Source of the DNA: Chitinophaga sp. CF418
GTDB taxonomy: Bacteria; Bacteroidota; Bacteroidia; Chitinophagales; Chitinophagaceae
Length of the DNA: 64,000 bases
Direction of reading: 5' to 3'
Assembly: GCF_900142925.1 (NCBI RefSeq)
Contig: NZ_FRCN01000001.1
Coordinates: forward strand, 992,001-1,056,000
The notes under the pieces are model-generated. The model was not told the origin of the DNA. It saw only the letters and a list, made by a program, of their open reading frames with translations, and searched no databases. A program made the translations under genes and the position numbers. Each line of letters opens with the position of its first letter. Position 1 is the stretch's first letter. Of this stretch, positions 51,701 to 61,084 are shown piece after piece.

Positions 51701-52528
51701 TTACATCTCTCTATCTCTTAACCGCATATATCCCAATGTCCAGAGCATGGGAGTTACGAGGTACTTACCGAAGAATAATAACCCATCTCTCATAGATGCT
51801 GGCAACATCAGGAATTTATCGGTCCTGGGAACGTATTCTGAAGGATGTTCACCCAGCATCACGTTGATGCCGACAAATGGGAAATGTGCATTCCAGCGTA
51901 CCATGCGATTACCAAAGAAGATATAAGAGAAGAGGGTATTCAAGAAGTATAATGACAGGATAAATATCATGAACAGGAATACTGTTTTGATAAAACTATA
52001 CTTCTGAAAATTGATAGCTCCCAGTAACATTACAGCTTGTGCGAAAAACCATATGTAATAGAAATACAACAACTGACCATTACTGAACGCATCGCGAAGA
52101 TCATTTTCCATATGCTGCCCGGTATACCTTGCTACTATTGCATCTATACCAAGGTAAGCGAGGTAAAAAGCGATGTGATAGAGTAGCAGGAAACCTATTG
52201 TAGTCACCACTAATGTACTCAGATATTTTTCCAGTTGTGAGGCAGGGAATAACAGGTAATCTATTCCCTGTGGTTTATTTGCCAGCTCACTGAAAGATAG
52301 ACTTGTAAAAATGAGCCCCGTCAGAAACATACCGATAATATACAATGGTATTAATCTGCTGATGGCTGGCTGTACCCTGAAATTATCGGATAAGTTGAGC
52401 AGCAGCATAATTAACAACAGCACTGTCAAAACGATTACAGACATACCGTAGATGCGGTAATTGTCTACCAGGTGCTTTCTCATATAGAGGCCAAAGCGGC
52501 CTGCACTAAAAACATTATTTGTTTGCAT
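51701..52528 (-). CDS. ABC transporter permease, YtrA-linked
   Basis: The 275-residue protein has 6 hydrophobic segments (about residues 28-46, 64-83, 106-126, 150-168, 182-206 and 252-266) without an obvious substrate-binding domain. It sits between the ATPase and the GntR regulator in a leftward operon. Together they form an export system of the YtrA/BcrA type. The substrate is unknown; antimicrobial peptide or lipid export is possible. Confidence 0.8.
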   Translation of the reverse strand: MQTNNVFSAGRFGLYMRKHLVDNYRIYGMSVIVLTVLLLIMLLLNLSDNFRVQPAISRLIPLYIIGMFLTGLIFTSLSFSELANKPQGIDYLLFPASQLEKYLSTLVVTTIGFLLLYHIAFYLAYLGIDAIVARYTGQHMENDLRDAFSNGQLLYFYYIWFFAQAVMLLGAINFQKYSFIKTVFLFMIFILSLYFLNTLFSYIFFGNRMVRWNAHFPFVGINVMLGEHPSEYVPRTDKFLMLPASMRDGLLFFGKYLVTPMLWTLGYMRLRDREM

Positions 52529-52543
52529 AAGGAGTTACAGAGG

Positions 52544-53377
52544 TTAGTTAAAGATTTGAGAGATGCTTTCACGTTTTTCCAGCACAGCGTTGAACAGGAG
52601 CTCCATATCAATGCGGCTGTGCTCTGCACCTTCATTCGGCATGATAACGGCATGTCCGCGGATAGAACTATCCGAGAACAATACATTCCTTGCATCAGCC
52701 ATATTCACTACGTTCTTAAAACAGAGCCTGTCGGTAACTGTTTCCACGTTCTGGCGGAAGATGATCTTATGATCATCGATGATGACAATGCTGTCGATCA
52801 GGTTATCCAGATCACGCACCTGGTGGGTGGATATAACGATGCATTTATCATCACTTACAGCAGCAGCAATTACCTTACGGAACTGGCTTTTAGAAGGGAT
52901 ATCCAGTCCATTGGTAGGTTCGTCCAGTATCAGTGCTTTGGTATTGGTGGCCAGTGCAAAGCTGATCAGCACTTTCTTTTTTTGTCCGTAAGACATTTCC
53001 GTCAGTCGCTGATCCAGCGGAATATGGAATTCTTCCAGGTAGTTATGAAAGGCTTTACGGTCGAAGTTGGGGTAGAAAGGTGCATAGGTAGTGAGATATC
53101 CTTTGATGTGTACCTGTGGCAGGTAAAATTCTTCGGGGACCATAAACAGGTTCTGCAAAAAAGCTGGCTGCCGGAAGCGGGATTCGAAGCCCATCACTTT
53201 GCAATGGCCTTGCTGCGGAAATAATAAACCGGCAATATGCTTCAGCAGACTGGATTTACCGGCACCATTCTTTCCCAGTAAACCATAGATGTGACCAGCT
53301 TCCAGTTGCAGGTTCAGATTCTCGAAGAGGGGTTTGTTCTTGCGGTAACTGAATGAGAGATTCTGGATAGATATCAT
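52544..53377 (-). CDS. ABC transporter ATP-binding protein
   Basis: The 277-residue ATPase has Walker A GLLGKNGAGKSSLLKHI, signature MSYGQKKKVLIS, Walker B ALILDEPTNGLD and the switch VISTHQVRDLD. The signature is MSYGQ rather than LSGGQ, a variant found in exporters of the BcrA/NatA kind. A C-terminal extension of about 70 residues follows the core. It is the first gene of the operon; its promoter is expected near 53390-53450, where a dyad of AGTACAC-type sequence (TAGTGTACTAC and CTAGTACACT) may be the GntR operator. Confidence 0.93.
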   Translation of the reverse strand: MISIQNLSFSYRKNKPLFENLNLQLEAGHIYGLLGKNGAGKSSLLKHIAGLLFPQQGHCKVMGFESRFRQPAFLQNLFMVPEEFYLPQVHIKGYLTTYAPFYPNFDRKAFHNYLEEFHIPLDQRLTEMSYGQKKKVLISFALATNTKALILDEPTNGLDIPSKSQFRKVIAAAVSDDKCIVISTHQVRDLDNLIDSIVIIDDHKIIFRQNVETVTDRLCFKNVVNMADARNVLFSDSSIRGHAVIMPNEGAEHSRIDMELLFNAVLEKRESISQIFN

Positions 53378-53388
53378 AGCTTAGTGAT

Positions 53389-53413
53389 TTAGTGTACTAC
53401 ATATCTAGTACAC
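53389..53413. promoter_or_regulatory. Candidate GntR operator
   Basis: TAGTGTACTACATATCTAGT then ACACT forms near-palindromic TAGT..ACACT arms just upstream of the ABC operon, a spacing and position typical for YtrA-type GntR operators. The assignment is inferred. Confidence 0.4.
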
Positions 53414-53532
53414 TGTAAATGTATGAAGCTTTTTTCCATAATTCCAAAAAAAAATCCGGGACAGGGTAGGAAAAACCTCTCCTGGGAAGGTGGTTTCCGG
53501 CTCTTAATATTTAATTATCAATATCTTTTTAC

Positions 53533-53550
53533 TGTAGAAGCATTTCTACA
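53533..53550. promoter_or_regulatory. Dyad upstream of the secreted protein gene
   Basis: TGTAGAA and TTCTACA are perfect 7-bp arms around GCAT, about 22 bp upstream of the TATATTTG box. It may be a regulator site overlapping the -33 region. Confidence 0.35.
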
Positions 53551-53571
53551 CATTAAAACTTTTTAATAGGT

Positions 53572-53579
53572 TATATTTG
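53572..53579 (+). promoter_or_regulatory. Bacteroidetes -7 promoter box
   Basis: TATATTTG is an exact match to TAnnTTTG, 30 bp upstream of the start codon at 53609. No clear TTG -33 element is seen. Confidence 0.5.
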
Positions 53580-53608
53580 CTCGTGGTTTAAACTAAAAAA
53601 CAACTCCT

Positions 53609-54682
53609 ATGAAAGGCCCTCTAGCAGCCTTGCTTTGTTTAAGCCTTTTATTTTCAGCGATTACGGTATCCGCGCAGTTCGTAAAGACGAAAGACCTCGA
53701 GAAGATGAAAAAAAGGACAAGGATCCTTGTGGTGAAAGAAAAACCTGATAAGAAGATCTTAAAGCAACTCGCCCGTAGTTCCACTGAAATGGCAAATGCT
53801 TATAAGCAGGCTATCAAACAATTAAACCAGGACTTCCCTGAAGCGGTCAGGCAATTCTGGACAGTGAACGACAACGCAACTATTGAAGTGCGAACAGAAA
53901 AAGAAATTGAAAAGATCCGTAAGAAGAATGACAGGAGCAGCATTGTGATGGATTGTCAGTCGCTGCATGTCAAACCCGGCGTAAAAAGCCGTTACTCCAA
54001 ATTTACGCGTACCTACACCAGCGCCCTGGTATGGGAGAAGGATAGTAAAGATCTCAGCATCCCGGTCATTAATATGACCTTTATAGAAAATGACCTTCAG
54101 TATCCTTTTTACATCCAGAACATGTCTGACAGATTCCCCGATTTTGTTGATCTGGCGGTAGGCCTGCGCCTGGCCACCTTCGTCTTCAATGAACAGCTGG
54201 ATGGTAAATCCTCCACCATTTTGCAGAAAGAGATCAAGCATAATGCGGTTCTCATGAAAGGCAAGACCCTGGTATTGTGTAAAGAATGGCTGGACGAAAC
54301 TTTTGAAGCCAAGACTGCCAAACAGGATTATCCCTATCCCATCCGTTATGTGAACCAGGAGGAACTGGAAGGACTGATCCGCAAGGATGTATACGATAGT
54401 ACAGTGGTGGCTTATGTTCCTGCCGGCGTATTCTCCACCTTCGACCGTAATGCGCCCAGTATGGAAGTGCATGTACCCGTGGTTTTCGATCCGGTGAACG
54501 GGATGCCGCTCTGTCATTCGGACATTAGCGACCAGATGTTCCAGGCCTGGGGGTTTTCACTCATTCCCAGAATGGGAAAGACTGTTGTCGGGTTCAAAAA
54601 GATCCGGAATGAGGATATCCGGAACTTCGCAAAGTCCATCAATGAAGGAGAAGAAATAGATATTACCCAAAGTATAAAATAA
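53609..54682 (+). CDS. Secreted protein of unknown function
   Basis: I do not recognise this 357-residue protein. It has a signal peptide (MKGPLAALLCLSLLFSAITVSAQ), a basic N-terminal part (KTKDLEKMKKRTRILVVKEK), and a mixed alpha/beta body ending in GKTVVGFKKIRNEDIRNFAK. No catalytic motif or lipobox is visible. It stands alone, with its own -7 box upstream and a bidirectional terminator downstream. Similar Sus-independent secreted proteins of Bacteroidota are common but their functions are open. Confidence 0.7.
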   Translation: MKGPLAALLCLSLLFSAITVSAQFVKTKDLEKMKKRTRILVVKEKPDKKILKQLARSSTEMANAYKQAIKQLNQDFPEAVRQFWTVNDNATIEVRTEKEIEKIRKKNDRSSIVMDCQSLHVKPGVKSRYSKFTRTYTSALVWEKDSKDLSIPVINMTFIENDLQYPFYIQNMSDRFPDFVDLAVGLRLATFVFNEQLDGKSSTILQKEIKHNAVLMKGKTLVLCKEWLDETFEAKTAKQDYPYPIRYVNQEELEGLIRKDVYDSTVVAYVPAGVFSTFDRNAPSMEVHVPVVFDPVNGMPLCHSDISDQMFQAWGFSLIPRMGKTVVGFKKIRNEDIRNFAKSINEGEEIDITQSIK

Positions 54683-54719
54683 AGAAGCGCCTCACGGATT
54701 GTGAGGCGCTTCTTTTTTA
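54681..54719. terminator. Bidirectional terminator between convergent genes
   Basis: AAGAAGCGCCTCAC and GTGAGGCGCTTCTT pair around GGATT, flanked by A and T runs. It serves both the secreted protein gene and glyA. Confidence 0.92.
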
Positions 54720-54737
54720 TCATTGTTTCTGATTGAC

Positions 54738-56015
54738 TTACAATTCAGGGTACAGCACGAACTGTTTCATAAAGTCGTTCACTGAACCTCTCACCTTAGT
54801 GATAAGCGCTTCATTATCAGCATCCATCAGCAGCTCATCGATCCAGGATACCACCTGCGGCATGTGTTCTTCTTTCATACCACGGGTTGTGATAGCTGGT
54901 ACGCCAACACGGATACCGGAAGTAACGAAAGCAGATTTATCGTCGAAAGGCACCATGTTCTTATTGACAGTGATGTCTGCCTTTACCAGCACCTGTTCTG
55001 CCTTTTTACCGGAGATGTTCTTGTTACGCAGGTCAATCAGCATCAGGTGGTTGTCGGTACCGCCAGACACGATCTCATAACCTCTCTCAACGAATGCTTT
55101 AGACATTGCCTGGGCATTTCTGATGATCTGTTTTGCGTATACGTCGTATTCGTCAGTCAGGATCTCGAAGAAAGAAACTGCTTTAGCAGCAATTACGTGT
55201 TCCAGCGGACCACCCTGAATACCAGGGAATACGGCAGTATCGATCAGTGAGCTCATCATGCGGATCTCACCTTTTGGTGTTTTCAGACCGAACGGATTTT
55301 CAAAGTCTTTACCCATCATGATCAGACCACCACGTGGGCCACGCAATGTTTTGTGGGTGGTAGTAGTTACAAAATGACAATGTTCGAACGGAGAGTTCAG
55401 CAATCCTTTAGCGATCAGCCCCGCAGGGTGCGCGATATCTGCCATCACAAAAGCACCTACCTGGTCAGCGATCTGGCGGATACGTTTGTAATCCCAGTCA
55501 CGGCTGTAAGCAGAAGCACCGCAAACGATCAGTTGAGGTTTTTCTTTCAGCGCGATCTCTTCCATTTTATCATATTCTACCAGGCCGGTTTCCTTATTCA
55601 CGCCATAAGAGAACGGCTGATATAACTTACCTGAGTAGTTTACCGGAGAACCGTGGGTCAGGTGACCACCCATGCTCAGGTCCAGTCCCAGGATCTTATC
55701 GCCTGGTTTCAGGATAGCCAGCATTACGGCTGCATTTGCCTGTGCGCCGGAGTGCGGCTGTACGTTTGCATATTCTGCATTGAAGATCTGCTTAGCCCTG
55801 TCAATAGCCAGTTGTTCACTCTGGTCCACGATTTCGCAGCCACCATAATATCTACGTCCCGGATAACCTTCCGCATATTTGTTGGTCAGCACAGTTCCCA
55901 TAGCCTGTATTACCTGCAGACTGGTAAAGTTTTCCGATGCAATCAATTCAATGCCATGACGCTGGCGCTCCAGCTCCTGGCCGATGATATTAAATATTTG
56001 CAGATCTCTTTGCAT
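54738..56015 (-). CDS. glyA: Serine hydroxymethyltransferase
   Basis: GlyA interconverts serine and glycine with tetrahydrofolate and pyridoxal phosphate. The start at 56015 gives 425 residues ([19 protein letters not shown]); an open frame reaches 56069. Features include [60 protein letters not shown] [16 protein letters not shown] and the PLP-lysine motif [15 protein letters not shown]. The length is normal. It is a single gene facing the terminator on its left. Confidence 0.97.
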   Translation of the reverse strand: MQRDLQIFNIIGQELERQRHGIELIASENFTSLQVIQAMGTVLTNKYAEGYPGRRYYGGCEIVDQSEQLAIDRAKQIFNAEYANVQPHSGAQANAAVMLAILKPGDKILGLDLSMGGHLTHGSPVNYSGKLYQPFSYGVNKETGLVEYDKMEEIALKEKPQLIVCGASAYSRDWDYKRIRQIADQVGAFVMADIAHPAGLIAKGLLNSPFEHCHFVTTTTHKTLRGPRGGLIMMGKDFENPFGLKTPKGEIRMMSSLIDTAVFPGIQGGPLEHVIAAKAVSFFEILTDEYDVYAKQIIRNAQAMSKAFVERGYEIVSGGTDNHLMLIDLRNKNISGKKAEQVLVKADITVNKNMVPFDDKSAFVTSGIRVGVPAITTRGMKEEHMPQVVSWIDELLMDADNEALITKVRGSVNDFMKQFVLYPEL

Positions 56016-56275
56016 TGTATGTACTTTGAAAATTTGGTGCAAAGGTAATCGAATTTGCGAATAGTGCATAGTGAATAAAGGATAGTAGATAGATTTTTTT
56101 GCTACAAAATCACATTACCATAGTTATAAACACTATAAAAGTCTGTAGTCCATAGACGATAGTTCAAGCTCCTGTTAACTGATCCTCTCCCCCCTATGGA
56201 CTATTTTCATTTTTTGTTCTACCTTCACGCCCTCGGTACGAGAACGAGACGGATCATTTAAACTAACCTGCGTAC

Positions 56276-57268
56276 ATGAAGGCCATTATACCTGTAGCCG
56301 GTGCTGGCACCAAGCTACGTCCTCATACATATACACAGCCAAAAGCATTAATCCCCCTTGCGGGCAGAACTATACTAAGTATTATCATCGACCAGCTGGC
56401 AGAAGCCGGTATCACCGAATTTGTGTTTGTCATCGGATACCTGGGGGAAAAGATCCAGCACTATGTCCAAAAGAAATACCCACACCTGACCTGCCACTTC
56501 GTGCAGCAGAACAGCCGTGAAGGTACCGGACACGCCATCCTGCTGACCAGGCAGGTAGTGCAGGATGATGAGATCCTGATCGTACTGGGCGACACTATCT
56601 GTGAAGGCAACTTCCAGGAACTGATCGCCGCTCCGGTATCTATGCTCGGTCTGAAAAAAGTAGATGATCCCCGCAATTTCGGTGTTGCTGAATTGAATGA
56701 GGATAACAACATCATCAGGGTAGTGGAAAAACCACAGATCCCTAAGTCCAACCTGGCCCTTGTAGGGGTTTATAAAATCAAGGAGACTGCACAGCTATAC
56801 GATTGTTTGGAACAGAATATCCTGAATCAGAAGAAGTCGCACGACGAATTCCAGCTGACGGACGCCCTGCAGTGCATGATTGAACATGGCGTCACCTTCA
56901 AAACCTTCAAGGTAAGCAACTGGTTTGACTGCGGGCGTAAGGAAACGCTGCTGGAAACAAACGCTACCCTCCTGAGTAAATACAAAATGCCTGGCAATCA
57001 GGGGTTCCCGTATGAGAATACGATCATTATCCCTCCGGTGAGCATTGCAGAGGGTTGTAATATCAAAAATTCCATTATCGGGCCTAATGTGGCGATCGGC
57101 GATAACACCGTTATTAATTATTCGATCGTGAAGGATTCTATCATTGGTTCGTTCAGCAATTTGTATGAGGTGGTGTTGAAGTCGAGTTTGATTGGTAGTG
57201 ATGCGAATATCCGCGGGTTGAGCCAGAGTTTGAATATTGGGGATAATACGGAGATAGATTTGGGATGA
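56276..57268 (+). CDS. Sugar nucleotidyltransferase (glucose-1-phosphate thymidylyltransferase-like)
   Basis: The 330-residue enzyme makes an NDP-sugar from NTP and a sugar-1-phosphate. The N-terminal motif is IIPVAGAGTKLRPHTYTQPKAL, then LVVLGDTI-like ILIVLGDTICEG, VEKPQIPKSN and NWFDCGRKETLLETN. A left-handed beta-helix of hexapeptide type (CNIKNSIIGPNVAIGDNTVI) ends the protein. This combination fits the archaeal/bacterial RmlA-like long form or UDP-sugar type. It is not next to other nucleotide-sugar genes. Confidence 0.88.
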   Translation: MKAIIPVAGAGTKLRPHTYTQPKALIPLAGRTILSIIIDQLAEAGITEFVFVIGYLGEKIQHYVQKKYPHLTCHFVQQNSREGTGHAILLTRQVVQDDEILIVLGDTICEGNFQELIAAPVSMLGLKKVDDPRNFGVAELNEDNNIIRVVEKPQIPKSNLALVGVYKIKETAQLYDCLEQNILNQKKSHDEFQLTDALQCMIEHGVTFKTFKVSNWFDCGRKETLLETNATLLSKYKMPGNQGFPYENTIIIPPVSIAEGCNIKNSIIGPNVAIGDNTVINYSIVKDSIIGSFSNLYEVVLKSSLIGSDANIRGLSQSLNIGDNTEIDLG

Positions 57269-57277
57269 AAGGATAGA

Positions 57278-58270
57278 TCAGAAATGTTTTAATTCAAAAC
57301 TGTATTTATAACTGATAAACCCTTTCAGCTTAATATTTTCTTTCCAGGCAGTTTCTTTGTGACTGATGTCTACAATCTGCCTGGTACTTTTCCCTTCAAA
57401 TCTTTTTGCAACTTTAATTATTGTACCAATTTCAGTTTCATCAAAAAGACTGGTTCCCTCCACCAGGTCTACTTTATCTTTCCACGAAATCAGCTCCCCA
57501 ACCTCTTTTTCTATTATGTCAATGTAGTGTTCGTTGAACAGGAAATTATACATGGCGCCATAGTTTTGAGGGACCGGCCCCCACTCTATCGCTCTGTATG
57601 AGATTCCTGTTATACTACGACCATAATGCTGGTAATGGCTGAAATCTGCATAAAACAACAATTTGTTCATTCCTGTAACAAAAGGAGTAATCACATGTGC
57701 AAAATATCGTGTTAAGCATCCAATCTTTGACAAATTCCCTTTCCGGTAGCCGTTGAACTCATCCGGGTATTTACTAGGGAATATATACCCTTGCATTAAA
57801 GATGTAGATGTATTGGTTTCTGCCGGAACCCGTTGCAGCTTTTTCTGCACTTTTTCAAATTCATGAGGCTCCAGGGAGTTTTTAGACAGATCCAACAGCT
57901 TGCTAAATTCAGCTGCATCTTCAGCCATTCTTATCATTCGTCCTGTAGCGACGCTGGGCATTTCACCGCTTTCATAATTCCGGTAGACATTAGCGCCTAA
58001 CCCCAGTACTTCACTCATTTTCGCAGCACTTAAAGCATATTTTTCACGTATGTTCCTGATCTCATCCTTGAACGGAATACCGTATTTTGCCCGATACTTG
58101 TTATGTACCTGGTTAATGTTCAGGATATCCAGTTCTGTAGTAGTAAACTGTTCTCCACTATCTTCACACAAGTAACAATGATACACGATATCAAATGCCT
58201 CTTTGCGGTAATCTAACTTACGGGTTTCCCGGACTAATCGCACTTTGCCTCCGGTAAATGGACTTTTCAT
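57278..58270 (-). CDS. MqsA-like / Panacea (SocA) antitoxin
   Basis: The 330-residue protein combines an N-terminal MqsA-like part with a CxxC (YHCYLCEDSGEQFTTTEL), an XRE-type helix-turn-helix (IREKYALSAAKMSEVLGLGANVYRNYESGE) and a C-terminal Panacea/SocA domain (about 185-300; NKLLFYADFSHYQHYGRSITG, YRAIEWGPVPQNYGAMY). Panacea domains neutralise many unrelated toxins. It overlaps the toxin gene by 4 bp and lies second in the operon, so it probably represses the shared promoter with its HTH. The CxxC suggests a degenerate zinc site. Confidence 0.88.
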   Translation of the reverse strand: MKSPFTGGKVRLVRETRKLDYRKEAFDIVYHCYLCEDSGEQFTTTELDILNINQVHNKYRAKYGIPFKDEIRNIREKYALSAAKMSEVLGLGANVYRNYESGEMPSVATGRMIRMAEDAAEFSKLLDLSKNSLEPHEFEKVQKKLQRVPAETNTSTSLMQGYIFPSKYPDEFNGYRKGNLSKIGCLTRYFAHVITPFVTGMNKLLFYADFSHYQHYGRSITGISYRAIEWGPVPQNYGAMYNFLFNEHYIDIIEKEVGELISWKDKVDLVEGTSLFDETEIGTIIKVAKRFEGKSTRQIVDISHKETAWKENIKLKGFISYKYSFELKHF

Positions 58271-58626
58271 ATACTATTTGTTTTAAAGGGGTAATTCATG
58301 TGGTGTGCTGCCAGGTGAAATGATATACATATCACACTGGTTCCATTCACTCCCATGGTAATTTTTATATAGACTTCTTTCTGTTTTATCATTTTTCCAA
58401 AGACCCACATTTCTGCACCTCCATATAGCTTTTCTCCCAATGGCCCCTCACTATAGTCCTCTAATTCCAATCCTTTTAAAATCTCATTCCTGTTTAATGG
58501 TGTAATATCCAATTCCAGTAAACACTGCATATTTTTTCCTCTGTCATCTCTAAATATTACGCCCCATATACTCATTTTTGTTTTAAAATCTTGCAGAAAC
58601 GAAAGAACCCTTTGGGATATGTCCAT
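58267..58626 (-). CDS. MqsR-family-like toxin
   Basis: The 119-residue protein resembles those annotated as MqsR-family toxins next to Panacea antitoxins: IFRDDRGKNMQCLLELDITPLNR, YSEGPLGEKLYGGAEMWVFGK, EVYIKITMG and VICISFHLAAHHMNYPF. MqsR proteins are ribosome-independent mRNA interferases. Whether this distant member keeps that activity cannot be judged. It is first in the operon and overlaps the antitoxin by 4 bp, so both are probably translated together. Confidence 0.72.
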   Translation of the reverse strand: MDISQRVLSFLQDFKTKMSIWGVIFRDDRGKNMQCLLELDITPLNRNEILKGLELEDYSEGPLGEKLYGGAEMWVFGKMIKQKEVYIKITMGVNGTSVICISFHLAAHHMNYPFKTNSI

Positions 58627-58650
58627 AAGTATTTATTGGAATCAACAAAA

Positions 58651-58664
58651 CAACTAATTAGTTG
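58651..58664. promoter_or_regulatory. Perfect palindrome upstream of the toxin-antitoxin pair
   Basis: CAACTAATTAGTTG is a 14-bp perfect palindrome, 25 bp upstream of the toxin start. The location fits an operator for the HTH-containing antitoxin. Confidence 0.5.
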
Positions 58665-58738
58665 CAATATTAATTCAAATAAACAAAATATTCAACTTTT
58701 AAAACAACCAATTTTTCTTCTAAAAATCTGCTTTGAGT

Positions 58739-58746
58739 TATATTTG
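58739..58746 (+). promoter_or_regulatory. Bacteroidetes -7 promoter box
   Basis: TATATTTG matches TAnnTTTG exactly, 25 bp upstream of the nitronate monooxygenase start at 58771. Confidence 0.5.
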
Positions 58747-58770
58747 TTTCTATAGCTTATTTTCACTCCC

Positions 58771-59706
58771 ATGAACCGCGTCACGCAATTATTCCACATA
58801 CAATATCCGATTATCCAGGCCGGCATGATCTGGGCCAGCGGCTGGCGATTAGCCAGCGCAGTAAGTAATGCCGGTGGATTGGGCCTGCTTGGTGCAGGCA
58901 GCATGTACCCTGACGTATTAAGGGAGCATATTCAGAAATGTAAACAGGCAACAACACAAGCATTTGGTGTTAATATCCCGCTGTTATATCCGGACATTAA
59001 TAAACTGATTGATATTGTAATAGAGGAGCAGGTACCCGTTGTATTCACCTCCGCCGGGAATCCCAAAACATGGACACCTACACTGAAAGCAGCTGGTATT
59101 ACCGTTGTACACGTAGTTTCCAGCGCCCTGTTCGCAGCCAAAAGCGAGGCTGCCGGAGTAGATGCAGTAGTTGCGGAAGGCTTTGAAGCCGGCGGACATA
59201 ACGGTCGTGAAGAAACCACTACTATGGTATTGATCCCGGCAGTATGTGAAAAAGTACAGATACCCGTTATTGCTGCCGGCGGCATAGGGTCCGGCAGAGC
59301 CATGACTGCGGCATTTGCATTAGGAGCAGAAGGCGTGCAGGTAGGCAGCAGGTTCGTGGCCTCTCCGGAAGCATCTTCTCACCCCCATTTTAAACAGGCT
59401 ATATTGGATGCAAAAGAAGGCGACACCATGTTGGCCCTGAAAAAGCTCACTCCTGTAAGATTGCTGAAGAATACTTTTTTTGAAACGGTGAAAGAAGCTG
59501 AAGATAAAGGCGCAGATCCGGAATCATTAAAGGCACTGTTGGGACGTGCCCGTGCAAAGACAGGTATGTTTGAAGGCAACATGGAGGAAGGGGAACTCGA
59601 AATCGGGCAGGTAAGTGCATTGATACATACACTTAAACCTGCCGGAGATATCGTTAAAGAAATATGGGATGAGTTTAATGTAACGAGAAAGAAGCTGTGT
59701 CAGTGA
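58771..59706 (+). CDS. Nitronate monooxygenase family FMN enzyme
   Basis: This 311-residue TIM-barrel flavoprotein is of the NMO/2-nitropropane dioxygenase family. Family features are YPIIQAGMIWASGWRLASAV, GVDAVVAEGFEAGGHNGRE, PVIAAGGIGSGRAMTAAFALGAEGVQVGSRF and the phosphate-binding region. Members oxidise alkyl nitronates or related reactive species to protect the cell. It is divergent from the toxin-antitoxin pair and convergent to the ABC operon. The exact substrate is open because the family is broad. Confidence 0.9.
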   Translation: MNRVTQLFHIQYPIIQAGMIWASGWRLASAVSNAGGLGLLGAGSMYPDVLREHIQKCKQATTQAFGVNIPLLYPDINKLIDIVIEEQVPVVFTSAGNPKTWTPTLKAAGITVVHVVSSALFAAKSEAAGVDAVVAEGFEAGGHNGREETTTMVLIPAVCEKVQIPVIAAGGIGSGRAMTAAFALGAEGVQVGSRFVASPEASSHPHFKQAILDAKEGDTMLALKKLTPVRLLKNTFFETVKEAEDKGADPESLKALLGRARAKTGMFEGNMEEGELEIGQVSALIHTLKPAGDIVKEIWDEFNVTRKKLCQ

Positions 59707-59710
59707 CAGT

Positions 59711-61024
59711 CTACGCCTTTCTCCCAATCCACTTAATTGCCTCTTTCCAAGTGATCTTCTTACCATACATCAGTATACCCGTACGGTATATCTTACCAGC
59801 CATCCATGTAGTAAACAGGAACCCAGCTATCAGCAAACCGATTGACAGTCCCAGCTGCCAGTAAGGCACTGTGCCGGGTACGCCATAAGGTATGCGCGCC
59901 ATCATCACCATCGGTGATGTAAACGGAATAATGCTTCCCCAGAAGGCCAGCGGTCCTGTCGGGTTTTGCACGGAGGAGATCATCACCATAATACCAATAA
60001 TGATCGGTAAGGTGATAGGAAATGTCAATGCCTGTGCATCTGTGGGGTCTTCATTCACGAGACTGCCTACTGCGGCAAATAAAGCGGAATAGAACAGGTA
60101 TCCGCCCAGGAAGTAGAATATAAAGCAGGTGATAACTACTGTCCAGTTAACACTACCCACTACGAACTGGATCTTCTCCATCGCTTCCATGGCAGCGGCA
60201 CTGCTGCTGCTCTGCATCATAGTACCGCCTTCACTCATGGCGCTCACGGCATCGCCGGAGAGGAATAATGGCAACAACAGCTGCACACAAATAATGAGCA
60301 CTACCCAGATCATGAATTGCAACAATCCAACAGCTGCAATACCGATGATCTTTCCCATCATCAACTGGAAAGGTTTCACACTGGAGATCATCACCTCTGC
60401 AATACGGTTTACCTTTTCTTCCATCACACCGCGCATCACTGACATACCGAAAAACATCAGGATGATGTAAATGATAAATCCACTGGCATATCCGACGCCG
60501 TAGGCAACTGCGGAGCTTCCCTTCTTGCCTTCCTCTCCTGTTTTGAAATCAATACTGATATCAGATTTCACCGCCTTCAACTGGCTGGCATCTATATTCA
60601 CTTTCTTCAGTCGTTCTTCTTCAATCAGGTCATTCACACGGCGCGTGATACGGCTTTCTACAGCCAGGCCGGGCTGTGCATTGCTATAATAAGTGATGCC
60701 TGCAGGCCGGTCGATATCAAATTCCGGAATATAAAGCAGACCGGAATAACCATAGTCGGCGTATTTGTGCTGGAATGAATCAACGCCTGTATTTACAAGG
60801 TATTTATAGTATACGCCTTTATCGTCGGGGAAACGGTTCATGAAAAGATGACTGTCATCTATCACGGCAATACGCTTCTCTTCTTTTGAATTTGTTGCTA
60901 TCAGGATGGGAATAACAACCATCGCAGCAAAGAACAGCGGCACCAGCAGTGTTACTACCAGGAAAGAGCGCTTCCTTACGCGGGTCATAAATTCTCTCTT
61001 TATAATCAGCCAGATTTTGTTCAT
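59711..61024 (-). CDS. ABC-2 type exporter permease (NatB-like)
   Basis: The 437-residue protein has an N-terminal membrane helix (FLVVTLLVPLFFAAMVVIPILI), a periplasmic domain of about 130 residues, and a cluster of helices in the C-terminal half (FIIYIILMFFGMSVMRGVMEEK, AAVGLLQFMIWVVLIICVQ, PITLPIIIGIMVMISSV). The pattern VMEEKVNRIAEVMISSVKPFQLM is typical of ABC-2/NatB transporters. It follows the NatA-like ATPase by 60 bp and belongs to the operon with the LytTR two-component genes. Confidence 0.9.
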   Translation of the reverse strand: MNKIWLIIKREFMTRVRKRSFLVVTLLVPLFFAAMVVIPILIATNSKEEKRIAVIDDSHLFMNRFPDDKGVYYKYLVNTGVDSFQHKYADYGYSGLLYIPEFDIDRPAGITYYSNAQPGLAVESRITRRVNDLIEEERLKKVNIDASQLKAVKSDISIDFKTGEEGKKGSSAVAYGVGYASGFIIYIILMFFGMSVMRGVMEEKVNRIAEVMISSVKPFQLMMGKIIGIAAVGLLQFMIWVVLIICVQLLLPLFLSGDAVSAMSEGGTMMQSSSSAAAMEAMEKIQFVVGSVNWTVVITCFIFYFLGGYLFYSALFAAVGSLVNEDPTDAQALTFPITLPIIIGIMVMISSVQNPTGPLAFWGSIIPFTSPMVMMARIPYGVPGTVPYWQLGLSIGLLIAGFLFTTWMAGKIYRTGILMYGKKITWKEAIKWIGRKA

Positions 61025-61084
61025 AGAAATTAGGAATGACGGGTTAGAAATAACGAATTTATTCAGCGGTTGAAAATGAAAGGA

